Shown in pieces: positions 28,182 to 36,223 of a stretch of 64,000 nucleotides of DNA (positions are counted from its first letter, which is position 1; each line of letters begins with the position of its first letter). Made by a program: the position numbers and the translations under genes. The notes under the pieces were generated by a model. The model did no database searches. It was not told the DNA's origin and saw only the letters and a program-made list of their open reading frames with translations. The DNA is taken from positions 124,001 through 188,000 of the forward strand of contig JBATLL010000093.1 in assembly GCA_049289295.1 (NCBI GenBank), in the 5' to 3' direction. Source of the DNA: BOKV01 sp049289295. GTDB taxonomy: Bacteria > Pseudomonadota > Alphaproteobacteria > Rhizobiales > Rhizobiaceae.

Positions 28182-28244
28182 CCATTCATCCAGGCCTGAA
28201 CCTATTCTGTTGTAAACAGCCATGGGTTGGGTAACGCTCTGGCG

Positions 28245-29165
28245 ATGGAAACCTGGGTTATCATCACGGTCGCGGCTGCCTTTCTGCAAAACATCCGATC
28301 GGCAACACAAAAGCACCTTACCGGAAGCCTCACCACACTGGGTGCAACCTTTGTTCGCTTCGGCTTCGGTCTTCCCTTCGCCTGTCTTTTCATGGGCCTG
28401 ATGCATCTTGTCCTGCAGATGCCACTGCCTTTGACGAACAAGGCGTTCTGGGTATGGGTCGTGATCGCTGGGGCAATGCAGATTGGCGCTCAGGGGCTGC
28501 TTCTTGCTTCTTTTTCCCATAGTTCATTCACGGTCGGAACCGCCTATTCCCGCACCGAGGCCGTGCAGGCAGCCCTGCTTGGCTTTGTCCTGCTGGGCGA
28601 CAGGATTCCCCTTGCTGCCCTGGTGGCAATCGCAATTGCCGTGGCAGGCGTGATCATCCTCGCTGTGGCGAGATCTTCCCTTACCCTTTCCGGTTTGCTC
28701 GCAGCCCTTGGCTCGCGCGCTGCCTGGATAGGCCTGGCGTCCGGTGCCGGGTTCGGCCTGTCGGCAACTGCCTACCGCGCCGCATCGCTGGCTCTGGCCC
28801 CGGGCTTGCCCGAACCGAACTTTCTCATGCAGGCGGGGTTCACCCTTCTGGTCACCATCGCCATGCAATCGCTGGCCCTGTTTGCCTGGATGGCATTTCG
28901 CGATCGCGGGGAAATCGCGCGCATTGCCAGAGTATGGAAATGGGGGCTTCTTGCCGGCGCCTCAGGTGCATCCGCTTCGTTCGGCTGGTTCATGGGCTTC
29001 ACGCTTCAGGCCGCGGCGATCATCAAGGCACTTGCCCAGGTCGAGATGCTGTTCACCTATTTCTCGACGATTGTCATCTTTCGCGAGAAAGTAACCCCTG
29101 GCGAACTGCTCGGTTGCGCGCTGATCATCCTGGGGATCGTCGTCCTGGTTCTGGGCCAATTGTGA
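28245..29165 (+). CDS. EamA/DMT-family transporter
   Basis: A 306-residue inner-membrane protein with ten predicted helices in two EamA repeats. The first repeat ends with the typical RTEAVQAALLGFVLLGDRIP segment. The family moves amino acids, metabolites or drugs, mostly outward. No substrate can be inferred: the neighbours are a diguanylate cyclase and argB on the opposite strand. The ATG at 28245 was preferred to the TTG at 28227. Confidence 0.85.
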   Translation: METWVIITVAAAFLQNIRSATQKHLTGSLTTLGATFVRFGFGLPFACLFMGLMHLVLQMPLPLTNKAFWVWVVIAGAMQIGAQGLLLASFSHSSFTVGTAYSRTEAVQAALLGFVLLGDRIPLAALVAIAIAVAGVIILAVARSSLTLSGLLAALGSRAAWIGLASGAGFGLSATAYRAASLALAPGLPEPNFLMQAGFTLLVTIAMQSLALFAWMAFRDRGEIARIARVWKWGLLAGASGASASFGWFMGFTLQAAAIIKALAQVEMLFTYFSTIVIFREKVTPGELLGCALIILGIVVLVLGQL

Positions 29166-29231
29166 CGACGAACCCAGACTATCGCGCTTGACGGAGCGCA
29201 GTGCGTCCTGTCCGCATGGCTGAACGGATTG

Positions 29232-30128
29232 TCAGCGAACGAGCAGGGTACCCGCGCCATGCTCCGTGAACAGTTCGAGAAGAACTGCATGGGCCGTCTT
29301 GCCGTTGAGGATGACGACGCCTTCGACGCCTTTTTCGATGGCTTCAATGCAGGTCTCGACTTTCGGAATCATGCCGCCCGAAATCGTTCCATCCCCAATG
29401 AGCCGTCGTGCGTCAGCGACTGACAATTCCTTGATCAGGTTCTTGTCCTTGTCGAGCACACCCGGCACGTCCGTCAGGAAAAGGAGACGTGTGGCGTTGA
29501 GTGCACCCGCTATCGCTCCGGCAAACGTGTCGGCATTGATGTTGTAGGTGTGCCCGTCGCGCCCAGGCGCCACGGGCGCGATGACGGGAATCATCTCCGA
29601 TTTGGCAAGCAGGTCGAGAAGCGTGCGGTCAACTTCCACCACTTCACCCACAAAGCCCAGATCAATCACCTTCTCGATGTTGGAATCGGGATCGATCATG
29701 GTCTTGCGGGCCTTCTCGGCAAACACCATGTTGCCGTCCTTGCCGCACAGACCGATAGCCCATTCGCCCTCGGCATTGATGAGCGCAACGATTTCCTTGT
29801 TGATGGAACCGGCCAGAACCATCTCGACAATCTCGACGGTCTTCTGGTCGGTAACCCGCAAGCCGCCTTCAAAGCGCGACTCGATACCCATCCGCGTCAG
29901 CATGGAACCGATCTGTGGTCCGCCGCCATGCACGACAATGGGGTTGATACCCGATTGCTTGAGCAGCGCAATGTCGCGTGCAAACGCCTGCCCAAGCTCG
30001 GCATTGCCCATGGCATGGCCACCATATTTGACCACCACGGTCTTGTTCTCGTAGCGCTGCATGTAGGGAAGCGCCTTGGAGAGCAGCCGGGCCTGGATTT
30101 CGTTTTCTGAAAGTTCCTGGGTTTCCAT
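29232..30128 (-). CDS. argB: Acetylglutamate kinase
   Basis: A 298-residue amino-acid kinase phosphorylating N-acetylglutamate, the second step of arginine synthesis. The nucleotide-binding KYGGHAMG, the substrate-site VHGGGPQIG and the later DVPGVLDKDKNLIKEL are all present. ATG 30128 (METQELSE) was chosen over one five codons upstream. It is the last gene of the rpmH-rnpA-yidC-engB-argB series, a typical rhizobial order. Confidence 0.96.
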   Translation of the reverse strand: METQELSENEIQARLLSKALPYMQRYENKTVVVKYGGHAMGNAELGQAFARDIALLKQSGINPIVVHGGGPQIGSMLTRMGIESRFEGGLRVTDQKTVEIVEMVLAGSINKEIVALINAEGEWAIGLCGKDGNMVFAEKARKTMIDPDSNIEKVIDLGFVGEVVEVDRTLLDLLAKSEMIPVIAPVAPGRDGHTYNINADTFAGAIAGALNATRLLFLTDVPGVLDKDKNLIKELSVADARRLIGDGTISGGMIPKVETCIEAIEKGVEGVVILNGKTAHAVLLELFTEHGAGTLLVR

Positions 30129-30191
30129 GGGATAGCCATCCATTGTTGCGGTGCTTGGGTAGAACGCAATGGCTCGATTTACAAGATGGCG

Positions 30192-30872
30192 TCAGCGACC
30201 CGAACTGCAGGCGGTGACGATTGCCTGGCGTAGTGCATCGAGACCAACCGCCTTTTCCGAAGAAGTTGCGATGATCTGCGGAAAGGCCGCTGGTCGCTTT
30301 CGGATCGCATCCAGTGTCTCGCTGATCAGCCGCGTGACAGCCGGTGGCTTGATCTTGTCCGCTTTTGTCAGGACGATCTGGTATGAAACGGCGGCCTTGT
30401 CGAGCAGGTCCAGCACGTCCATGTCATTCGCCTTGAGGCCGTGGCGCGCATCGATCAGGACATAGACCCGCTTCAGCGTCGCACGTCCGCGCAGATAGGC
30501 AAAGACGAGCCGGGTCCACTGGTCCACCTGCGCCTTGGGTGCCTTGGCAAAGCCGTAGCCGGGCATGTCGACCAGTGCCATCGGAGGCAGATCGCCCGCG
30601 GAACCAGAATAACCGTCTGGAACGAAATAATTCAGTTCCTGGGTCCGGCCGGGCGTATTTGATGTGCGGGCCAAGCCGTTTTGTCCGACCAGGGCGTTGA
30701 TCAGGGATGACTTTCCGACATTGGAGCGTCCGGCAAAGGCAATTTCTGGTGGCCCCTCAGGCGGCAGGTGCTGCATCGATGGCACGCCGCGGATGAACAC
30801 CCAGGGTCTGGCAAACAGAAGCCGCCCTTCCGGCGAAAGGGCGGTTTCCGGATCGTTTGCCGACTCGGTCAT
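30192..30872 (-). CDS. engB: Ribosome biogenesis GTP-binding protein EngB/YihA
   Basis: A 226-residue small GTPase required for assembly of the large ribosomal subunit. G1 is GRSNVGKSS (48-56), G3 is DMPGYG, and G4 is TKADK. The ATG at 30872 overlaps the yidC stop as ATGA, deciding the start; the longer open frame upstream lies inside yidC. The protein has an N-terminal extension of about 25 residues before the G domain core, as in other rhizobia. Confidence 0.95.
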   Translation of the reverse strand: MTESANDPETALSPEGRLLFARPWVFIRGVPSMQHLPPEGPPEIAFAGRSNVGKSSLINALVGQNGLARTSNTPGRTQELNYFVPDGYSGSAGDLPPMALVDMPGYGFAKAPKAQVDQWTRLVFAYLRGRATLKRVYVLIDARHGLKANDMDVLDLLDKAAVSYQIVLTKADKIKPPAVTRLISETLDAIRKRPAAFPQIIATSSEKAVGLDALRQAIVTACSSGR

Positions 30873-32707
30873 TTCGACGGATTCGGGTTTCGCCCCGTCA
30901 GCTTTCGCAGATTGTCGATCAGTTCGATCTTGGTGCCATACTTGCGCATGATCACGGCCTGCTGAATGATCGACAGCGTGTTGTTCCATGCCCAGTAGAT
31001 GACCAGTCCAGCCGGGAAGGTCGCCAGCATGAAGGTGAACACGATTGGCATCCACTTGAAGATCATTGCCTGGGTAGGATCCGGCGGCGCTGGGTTCATC
31101 TGCATCTGCAGGAACATGGTGATGCCCATGATCAGGGGCCAAACGCCGATCAGCAGGAAGGCTGGCACTTCGAATGGAAGCAGGCCGAACAGATTGAACA
31201 TGGAGGTCGGATCGGGGGCGGCAAGGTCCTGAATCCAGCCGAAGAACGGCGCATGCCGCATCTCGATGGTGATGAAGAGAACCTTGTAGAGCGCGAAGAA
31301 GATCGGAATCTGGATCAGGATCGGCCAGCAGCCTGCCGCTGGATTGATTTTCTCGCGCTTGTAAAGCGCCATCATTTCCTGTTGCTGCTTGACCTTGTCA
31401 TCCGCGTAACGCTCGCGCATCGCGGTCATTTCCGGCTGCAGCTTCTTCATCTGCGCCATCGACTTGTACGACATGTTGGCAAGCGGGAACACGGCACCCT
31501 TGATGATCACGGTTCCAAGCAGGATCGCGATACCGAAATTGCCGACGAGCTTGTAGAGCCAGTCAAGGAGCCAGAACATTGGCTTGGTGATGAAATAGAA
31601 CCAACCCCAGTCGATCAGAAGCTCGAAATTCTTGATTCCGTGCTCCTTCTCATACTCGTCGATCGTCGCCACTTCCTTGGCGCCGGCAAAGATCAGCTGC
31701 TTCAATTCGAGATTCTGGCCCGCCGCCACGGTGATCGGGTCACCGAGATAGTCCGCCTGCCAGCGTGGACGCCCTTCGCTGAAATAGGCGAAACGTGGCT
31801 TGAACCCGGCATTTGGCACCAGTGCCGCTGCCCAGTACTTGTCGGTAATGCCAATCCAGCCTTCCGCTGATTTCTGGCCCTGGAGTTCCTTGTCATCTTC
31901 CAGGCTGCTGTAGGTCATCTGCTGCAACCCTTCATCGCCAAACACGCCAATTAGGCCTTCGTGCAGGATGTAGGTGCTCGCCACTTTCGGCTTGCTGAAG
32001 CGCGTCACCCTTCCATAAGGGGAAAGCACTGCTTCCTGGGCGCTGTTGTTCACGACCTTGTCGCTCACGGTGAACAGATAGGTTTCATCGACAGAAATGG
32101 TCCGTTCGAACGTGACGCCTGATGTGTTGCTCCAGGTAAGCTTTACCGGCTTGCCAGGGGCAAGGCTGGCGCCCTCGGGCGCATTCCAGACCGTATCGGG
32201 GCCCGGCACGTCACCGGATGTGCCGGAGCCGACATAGCCGAATTCGGCAAAGTAGCCATCCTTCTGGTCCGAAGGTGAAAGCAGCGTGATGAGCGAACTG
32301 TCCTTCTCGATGGTCTCGCGATACTTCTTCAGCTGGATATCGTCGAAGCGCGCACCCTTGAGGTTGATCGAGCCGGCAATGAGGGGATTGTCAAAGCGAA
32401 TGCGCGGCGACTTCGCCAGCGCGGAATCGCGCGACAGTGACGCAGATTCCGGCAGTTCATTCAAAGTTCCGCCACTCGGCGCTACTGCTGTGCCTTCCGG
32501 TGTGGGCAGGTTCGATGCCTCTGAACCGCCCTGGGCTGGCTGGTTTGTGGGCTGGTTCGCCTGCTGGGTCTGTTCCGTGAGCCTGCGCTGGGCCTCGGCC
32601 GCCTTCTTTTCAGCATCCATCCTCGGGCTGACATAGAGAAACTGCCAGGCGACGATCACGATCATCGAAAGGACTATGGCAAGAAACGTGTTGCGGTTGG
32701 TGTCCAT
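30869..32707 (-). CDS. yidC: Membrane protein insertase YidC
   Basis: A 612-residue Oxa1/Alb3-family insertase. The first helix is at the N terminus (TFLAIVLSMIVIVAWQFLYV), followed by a Q/T/P-rich linker (about residues 40-90) and the large periplasmic beta domain. The conserved C-terminal insertase helices begin with GNFGIAILLGTVIIKGAVFPL. YidC inserts proteins alone or with SecYEG. It lies 24 bases after rnpA and overlaps engB. Confidence 0.96.
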   Translation of the reverse strand: MDTNRNTFLAIVLSMIVIVAWQFLYVSPRMDAEKKAAEAQRRLTEQTQQANQPTNQPAQGGSEASNLPTPEGTAVAPSGGTLNELPESASLSRDSALAKSPRIRFDNPLIAGSINLKGARFDDIQLKKYRETIEKDSSLITLLSPSDQKDGYFAEFGYVGSGTSGDVPGPDTVWNAPEGASLAPGKPVKLTWSNTSGVTFERTISVDETYLFTVSDKVVNNSAQEAVLSPYGRVTRFSKPKVASTYILHEGLIGVFGDEGLQQMTYSSLEDDKELQGQKSAEGWIGITDKYWAAALVPNAGFKPRFAYFSEGRPRWQADYLGDPITVAAGQNLELKQLIFAGAKEVATIDEYEKEHGIKNFELLIDWGWFYFITKPMFWLLDWLYKLVGNFGIAILLGTVIIKGAVFPLANMSYKSMAQMKKLQPEMTAMRERYADDKVKQQQEMMALYKREKINPAAGCWPILIQIPIFFALYKVLFITIEMRHAPFFGWIQDLAAPDPTSMFNLFGLLPFEVPAFLLIGVWPLIMGITMFLQMQMNPAPPDPTQAMIFKWMPIVFTFMLATFPAGLVIYWAWNNTLSIIQQAVIMRKYGTKIELIDNLRKLTGRNPNPSK

Positions 32708-32731
32708 TGGCCGTTTTCCTTGCGTCCTTGT

Positions 32732-33217
32732 TCAGTTCTGGCGTTGCCCGGGCTGATCGCCCTGCCTTGGCTTTCTGCCCTGCATGCCACTGCTGTGTCG
32801 CTTGCTTCCAAGTGCTGCGTTCGTTTTGCCGATCCCGGTCACGAACTGTTCGCCAAGCGCATGGAACTTCTCTGTGAGGGCATTTCTTTTGCCGACAAGC
32901 ACATAATCGTGGCCGGGGGCTGCGGCAAGGGCGTTTTGGCGGATTACTTCCCGCAATCGCCGACGGATGCGATTGCGCACCACCGAATTCCCGGTTTTCT
33001 TGGTGATGGTCAGTCCGAATCGTGGCGAAGCATCCTCGGTGGTCGAAGTCTGCTCACCGCGCGTTTGCGCATCCTGGCGAATTCTGGCCTGAACGATGAA
33101 GGACTTGCCCTGATGGCGCGCGCCGTTTCGCAGGGCCATGAATTCCTGGCGCTTCGTCAACCGCGCGAAATCGGATCGTTTTTTCTGGCCGGGAGCCCCT
33201 GTCATGAACTCGCTCAT
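32732..33217 (-). CDS. rnpA: Ribonuclease P protein component
   Basis: A basic protein of about 161 residues that binds RNase P RNA for tRNA 5' maturation. The signature RNRIRRRLREVIR is intact, preceded by RFGLTITKKTGNSVV and by LTKRQEF near the N terminus. I chose ATG 33217, which has GGGTGG a few bases upstream; GTG 33226 and ATG 33205 are alternatives. The C-terminal tail after the folded domain (about 25 residues, rich in Gln, Gly and Arg) is extra relative to E. coli. Confidence 0.92.
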   Translation of the reverse strand: MSEFMTGAPGQKKRSDFARLTKRQEFMALRNGARHQGKSFIVQARIRQDAQTRGEQTSTTEDASPRFGLTITKKTGNSVVRNRIRRRLREVIRQNALAAAPGHDYVLVGKRNALTEKFHALGEQFVTGIGKTNAALGSKRHSSGMQGRKPRQGDQPGQRQN

Positions 33218-33332
33218 GTTTGCCACCCGTCAGACAGAACCTGGCGCTTGCCCAGCCGTGGCACACGAGAAGCCTGTTCGCAGTTCTGGAAACAGGTGCC
33301 GCTGGACGGCCCGTGTGATCTGGCGGGAGAAA

Positions 33333-33467
33333 TCAGGCTGATAGGCGATTGCGGCCGCGCGCGCGGCGTGCTGCGATAACCTTGCGCCCACCCTTGGTGG
33401 CCATGCGGGCGCGGAAACCATGGCGGCGCTTGCGAACGAGTTTGCTGGGCTGATATGTACGCTTCAT
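33333..33467 (-). CDS. rpmH: 50S ribosomal protein L34
   Basis: A 44-residue basic ribosomal protein, MKRTYQPSKLVRKRRHGFRA at the start and ending RGRNRLSA, found by translating the minus strand here. Length and sequence match L34 closely. It begins the operon continuing into rnpA. The gap of about 115 bases to rnpA and a leader of about 175 bases before rpmH leave room for control of the ratio between the very abundant L34 and the scarce RnpA. Confidence 0.97.
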   Translation of the reverse strand: MKRTYQPSKLVRKRRHGFRARMATKGGRKVIAARRARGRNRLSA

Positions 33468-33893
33468 CTTTTTGCATCCACACCTGCCGTGCGGATCCTC
33501 GTCTCAAAGTGTCAATTCTTCAGGTCATGCACGGGAGCGGCGATTGATTGCCGCTTCGGATAAGGGCAGGTCAGACCGCATGCCGGACATTGCGTCCTGT
33601 TGGCAACACAAACTCACCGCCGGCACCTTGGCCCGGACGCTGGCGGGCTTATAGGAAGAACGACCGGGCCTGTCAATTGAATCCTGCCATTGCCTGAGCA
33701 ATCGCGATAATGTGCCTCAAGAAAAAGTGAGGCTGCCGTGCTCAGCCGTCAAGAACAGGTGAGATAGGCGTTTTGCCGTTGCGGGAAGCACCGATTTTCT
33801 CCACATGGGTCCTGAGTATCAGGGGCAAGAGCAGGGTGACAGTGATTGGTCGAGCTGAGTGAAATGGCCTCTTCGCGCTGCGGGGAGAAGGGG
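33468..33893. other. Divergent intergenic region between rpmH and the TVP38 gene
   Basis: About 425 bases with no credible coding frame. The minus-strand side holds the rpmH leader and promoter. An imperfectly spaced inverted repeat GCCTCA ... TGAGGC (33714-33719 with 33728-33733) lies between the two transcription units. No DnaA-box cluster was found, so I do not call an origin here. Confidence 0.5.
33648..33676 (-). promoter_or_regulatory. Strong sigma-70 promoter of the rpmH-rnpA-yidC-engB-argB operon
   Basis: On the minus strand TTGACA (33671-33676) and TATAAG (33648-33653) are separated by exactly 17 bases. Transcription would begin near 33641, about 175 bases before the rpmH start codon. 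This is a near-consensus promoter, as expected for a ribosomal protein gene. Confidence 0.7.
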
Positions 33894-34667
33894 ATGGAAC
33901 GCACAATGCAGCAAGCAACCACAGGCTTCTTGCCAACAATACGCCGGTTGGCTGCCCCTGTCATACTGGTACTGGCTCTCCTGTTCGCCTGGATGGGCGG
34001 GCTGTTTGACTATTTTTCCCTTTCCAGCCTGATCATGCACCGCTTCGCCCTGGCCCACAGCGTTGCAGGAAACCTGCCGCTGGCGCTGGCAACCTATTTC
34101 GCGATCTATGCGCTGCTGGTTGCCATCTCCTTTCCTGGTGCCTCGCTGCTCACGCTGGCTGCCGGCTTTCTCTTTGGCGGCGTGCTTGGCGGTGCGGTTA
34201 CCGTGTTTGCGGCCACAACCGGTGCGGCACTGATCTTCCTGGTGGCCCGTTCATCCTTCGGAGAATTTCTGGGAAATCGCGCCGGACCCTTTGTTTCGCG
34301 CCTGGTGGATGGCTTCAACAAGGATGCCTTCAACTATCTCCTGACGTTGCGCCTGACACCGGTCTTCCCCTTCTGGGTCGTCAATATCGTGCCCGCCTTG
34401 CTGAACATGAAACTGGGTCCCTATGTCCTGGCGACCTTCCTCGGCATCATTCCCGGCACTTTTGCCTACTCCTATATCGGTGCCGGATTGGACAGCGTCA
34501 TCACCGCACAGGAAAAGGCAAATCCGGGATGTGGCGCAGCTGGCACCTGCACCATAGATCCCGGCTCGCTGGTCACGCGTGAGATCATCCTTGCCATGGT
34601 TGGTCTGGCCATTGTCTCCATTCTTCCCGTGGTCCTGAAACGCGTGCGCGCACGTCGCAGCCGTTGA
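33894..34667 (+). CDS. TVP38/TMEM64 family membrane protein
   Basis: A 257-residue membrane protein of the TVP38/TMEM64 (SNARE-associated, DedA-related) family, with about six helices. The conserved core is FPGASLLTLAAGFLFGG, then AATTGAALIFLVARSSFG, and the re-entrant LRLTPVFPFWVVNIVPAL. Relatives are implicated in lipid scrambling or transport. ATG 33894 has GGGGAGAAGG upstream. A flavin disulfide oxidoreductase follows 75 bases later on the same strand, a pairing seen repeatedly in bacteria and sometimes as a fusion. Confidence 0.85.
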   Translation: MERTMQQATTGFLPTIRRLAAPVILVLALLFAWMGGLFDYFSLSSLIMHRFALAHSVAGNLPLALATYFAIYALLVAISFPGASLLTLAAGFLFGGVLGGAVTVFAATTGAALIFLVARSSFGEFLGNRAGPFVSRLVDGFNKDAFNYLLTLRLTPVFPFWVVNIVPALLNMKLGPYVLATFLGIIPGTFAYSYIGAGLDSVITAQEKANPGCGAAGTCTIDPGSLVTREIILAMVGLAIVSILPVVLKRVRARRSR

Positions 34668-34742
34668 CCGGGTTTGATCGCCCTTGGTAGTTACATGCCA
34701 GTAGACCATCCAGCTTCGCATTTTCATCCGAGAGGCCAGCCC

Positions 34743-36173
34743 ATGACCAAGACACTCACGCCGGATATCTGCGTCATTGGTGCAGGATCGGGCGGACTGA
34801 CTGTTGCAGCTGCTGCGGCTGCCTTTGGTGTTCCCGTCGTGCTGATCGAAAAGGGCGAAATGGGCGGCGACTGCCTGAATTATGGCTGCGTTCCCTCCAA
34901 GGCGCTGATTGCAGCGGCAAAGCATGCTGCCTCCGCGCGCGAAGCGAGCGCCTTCGGCATTGGCCTGCCGGAAGATTTCCCTGTCGACTTCAAGGTGGTC
35001 AATCGGCATGTCAGATCGGTCATCGAAGCAATCGCGCCAAACGATTCCGTCGAGCGATTCATCGCCATGGGCGTTACCGTCATTCGCGCGCGCGCCGCGT
35101 TCAAGGACACCAGAACCGTGGTTGCGGGCGAGCACGAGATCAGGGCCCGCCGCTTTGTCATCGCTACCGGCTCATCCCCGTTCCTGCCACCCATTGAGGG
35201 GCTGGACACAGTTCCATACTTCACCAATGAGACGATCTTCACCAACCAGCGCAGGCCGACCCATCTCATCGTCATAGGCGGTGGTCCGATCGGCATCGAG
35301 CTGGCGCAGGCGCATCTGCGTCTTGGCAGCCGGGTGACGGTAGTCGAGGGCGTCAAGGCGCTCGGCAAGGATGATCCCGAACTCACCGCCATCGTGCTTG
35401 ATCGCCTGCGCCGGGAAGGGCTCGAAATCCTGGAAGGTTCCAAGGTGGTCGGCGTGGAACGCCGTGGCAAGACCGGCGTTAGGGTCCGTATTTTCAGAGA
35501 CGATCTCGAAGAGGTGATAGATGGTTCGGACCTGCTGGTCGCGGTTGGCAGGTCCCCCAATGTCGAAGGGCTTGGTCTGAAGGAAGCGGGCATCGCATAT
35601 GACCGAAAGGGCATCAGGGTCGCGCCAGATCTGCGCACCCGCAACCGCCGCGTCTATGCCATTGGCGATGTGGCAGGCTCGCTGCAGTTCACGCATGTTG
35701 CAGGCTATCATGCGGGCCTTGTGATCCGCTCGATCCTCTTTCGCCAGAAAGCGCGCGCTGATACCTCGATCATCCCATGGGTCACCTATACCGATCCGGA
35801 ACTGGCGCATGTCGGGCTGGGCGAAGATGCTGCGCGAGAGAAACACGGTTCGATTTCCGTGCTGCGCTGGCCCTATCATGAAAATGACCGGGCACAGGCC
35901 GAGCGCAGGACGGTGGGCATGATCAAGGTCATTGCGGGCAAGCGTGGCCGGATACTGGGCGCATCCATCGTCGGCGCCAATGCCGGTGAGATCATCAATC
36001 TGTGGGCGCTGGCAATTTCATCCGGCTTGAAGCTGTCCGACATGACAGCCTATGTCGCGCCCTATCCGACCCTGTCGGAAATCGGGAAACGCGCCGCTGT
36101 AACCTACTATACACCCATGGCGAGGAAACCGTTCGTGCGCTGGCTGGTAAGGTTCCTGCGCAAGTTCGGATAG
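34743..36173 (+). CDS. FAD-dependent pyridine nucleotide-disulfide oxidoreductase (mercuric-reductase-like)
   Basis: A 476-residue class I flavoprotein disulfide reductase. The FAD-binding fingerprint GAGSGG is at about residues 12-17, and the redox-active pair is C-L-N-Y-G-C in GGDCLNYGCVPSKAL. The NAD(P) motif is GGGPIGIELAQAHL, and the C-terminal interface domain starts at WVTYTDPELAHVG. It resembles mercuric reductase and dihydrolipoamide dehydrogenase, but it has neither a heavy-metal domain nor the C-terminal cysteine pair of MerA: it ends RWLVRFLRKFG. Mercury reduction is therefore unlikely; the partner with TVP38 is a better clue to function. Confidence 0.88.
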   Translation: MTKTLTPDICVIGAGSGGLTVAAAAAAFGVPVVLIEKGEMGGDCLNYGCVPSKALIAAAKHAASAREASAFGIGLPEDFPVDFKVVNRHVRSVIEAIAPNDSVERFIAMGVTVIRARAAFKDTRTVVAGEHEIRARRFVIATGSSPFLPPIEGLDTVPYFTNETIFTNQRRPTHLIVIGGGPIGIELAQAHLRLGSRVTVVEGVKALGKDDPELTAIVLDRLRREGLEILEGSKVVGVERRGKTGVRVRIFRDDLEEVIDGSDLLVAVGRSPNVEGLGLKEAGIAYDRKGIRVAPDLRTRNRRVYAIGDVAGSLQFTHVAGYHAGLVIRSILFRQKARADTSIIPWVTYTDPELAHVGLGEDAAREKHGSISVLRWPYHENDRAQAERRTVGMIKVIAGKRGRILGASIVGANAGEIINLWALAISSGLKLSDMTAYVAPYPTLSEIGKRAAVTYYTPMARKPFVRWLVRFLRKFG

Positions 36174-36223
36174 ATTTGGCAGCCATCACCCCTATATTGT
36201 ACAGGTGAAAGGGATTTGCCTGC

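Noticed and set aside
33472..33654. Plus-strand frame of about 60 codons upstream of the TVP38 gene
   Set aside because: It overlaps the rpmH promoter and leader on the other strand and has no ribosome site or recognisable product.
33468..33893. Replication origin next to rpmH
   Set aside because: rpmH is near the origin in some bacteria, but no DnaA-box cluster or dnaA gene was found here.
34743..36173. Mercuric reductase
   Set aside because: No N-terminal metal-binding domain, no C-terminal vicinal cysteines and no other mer genes nearby.
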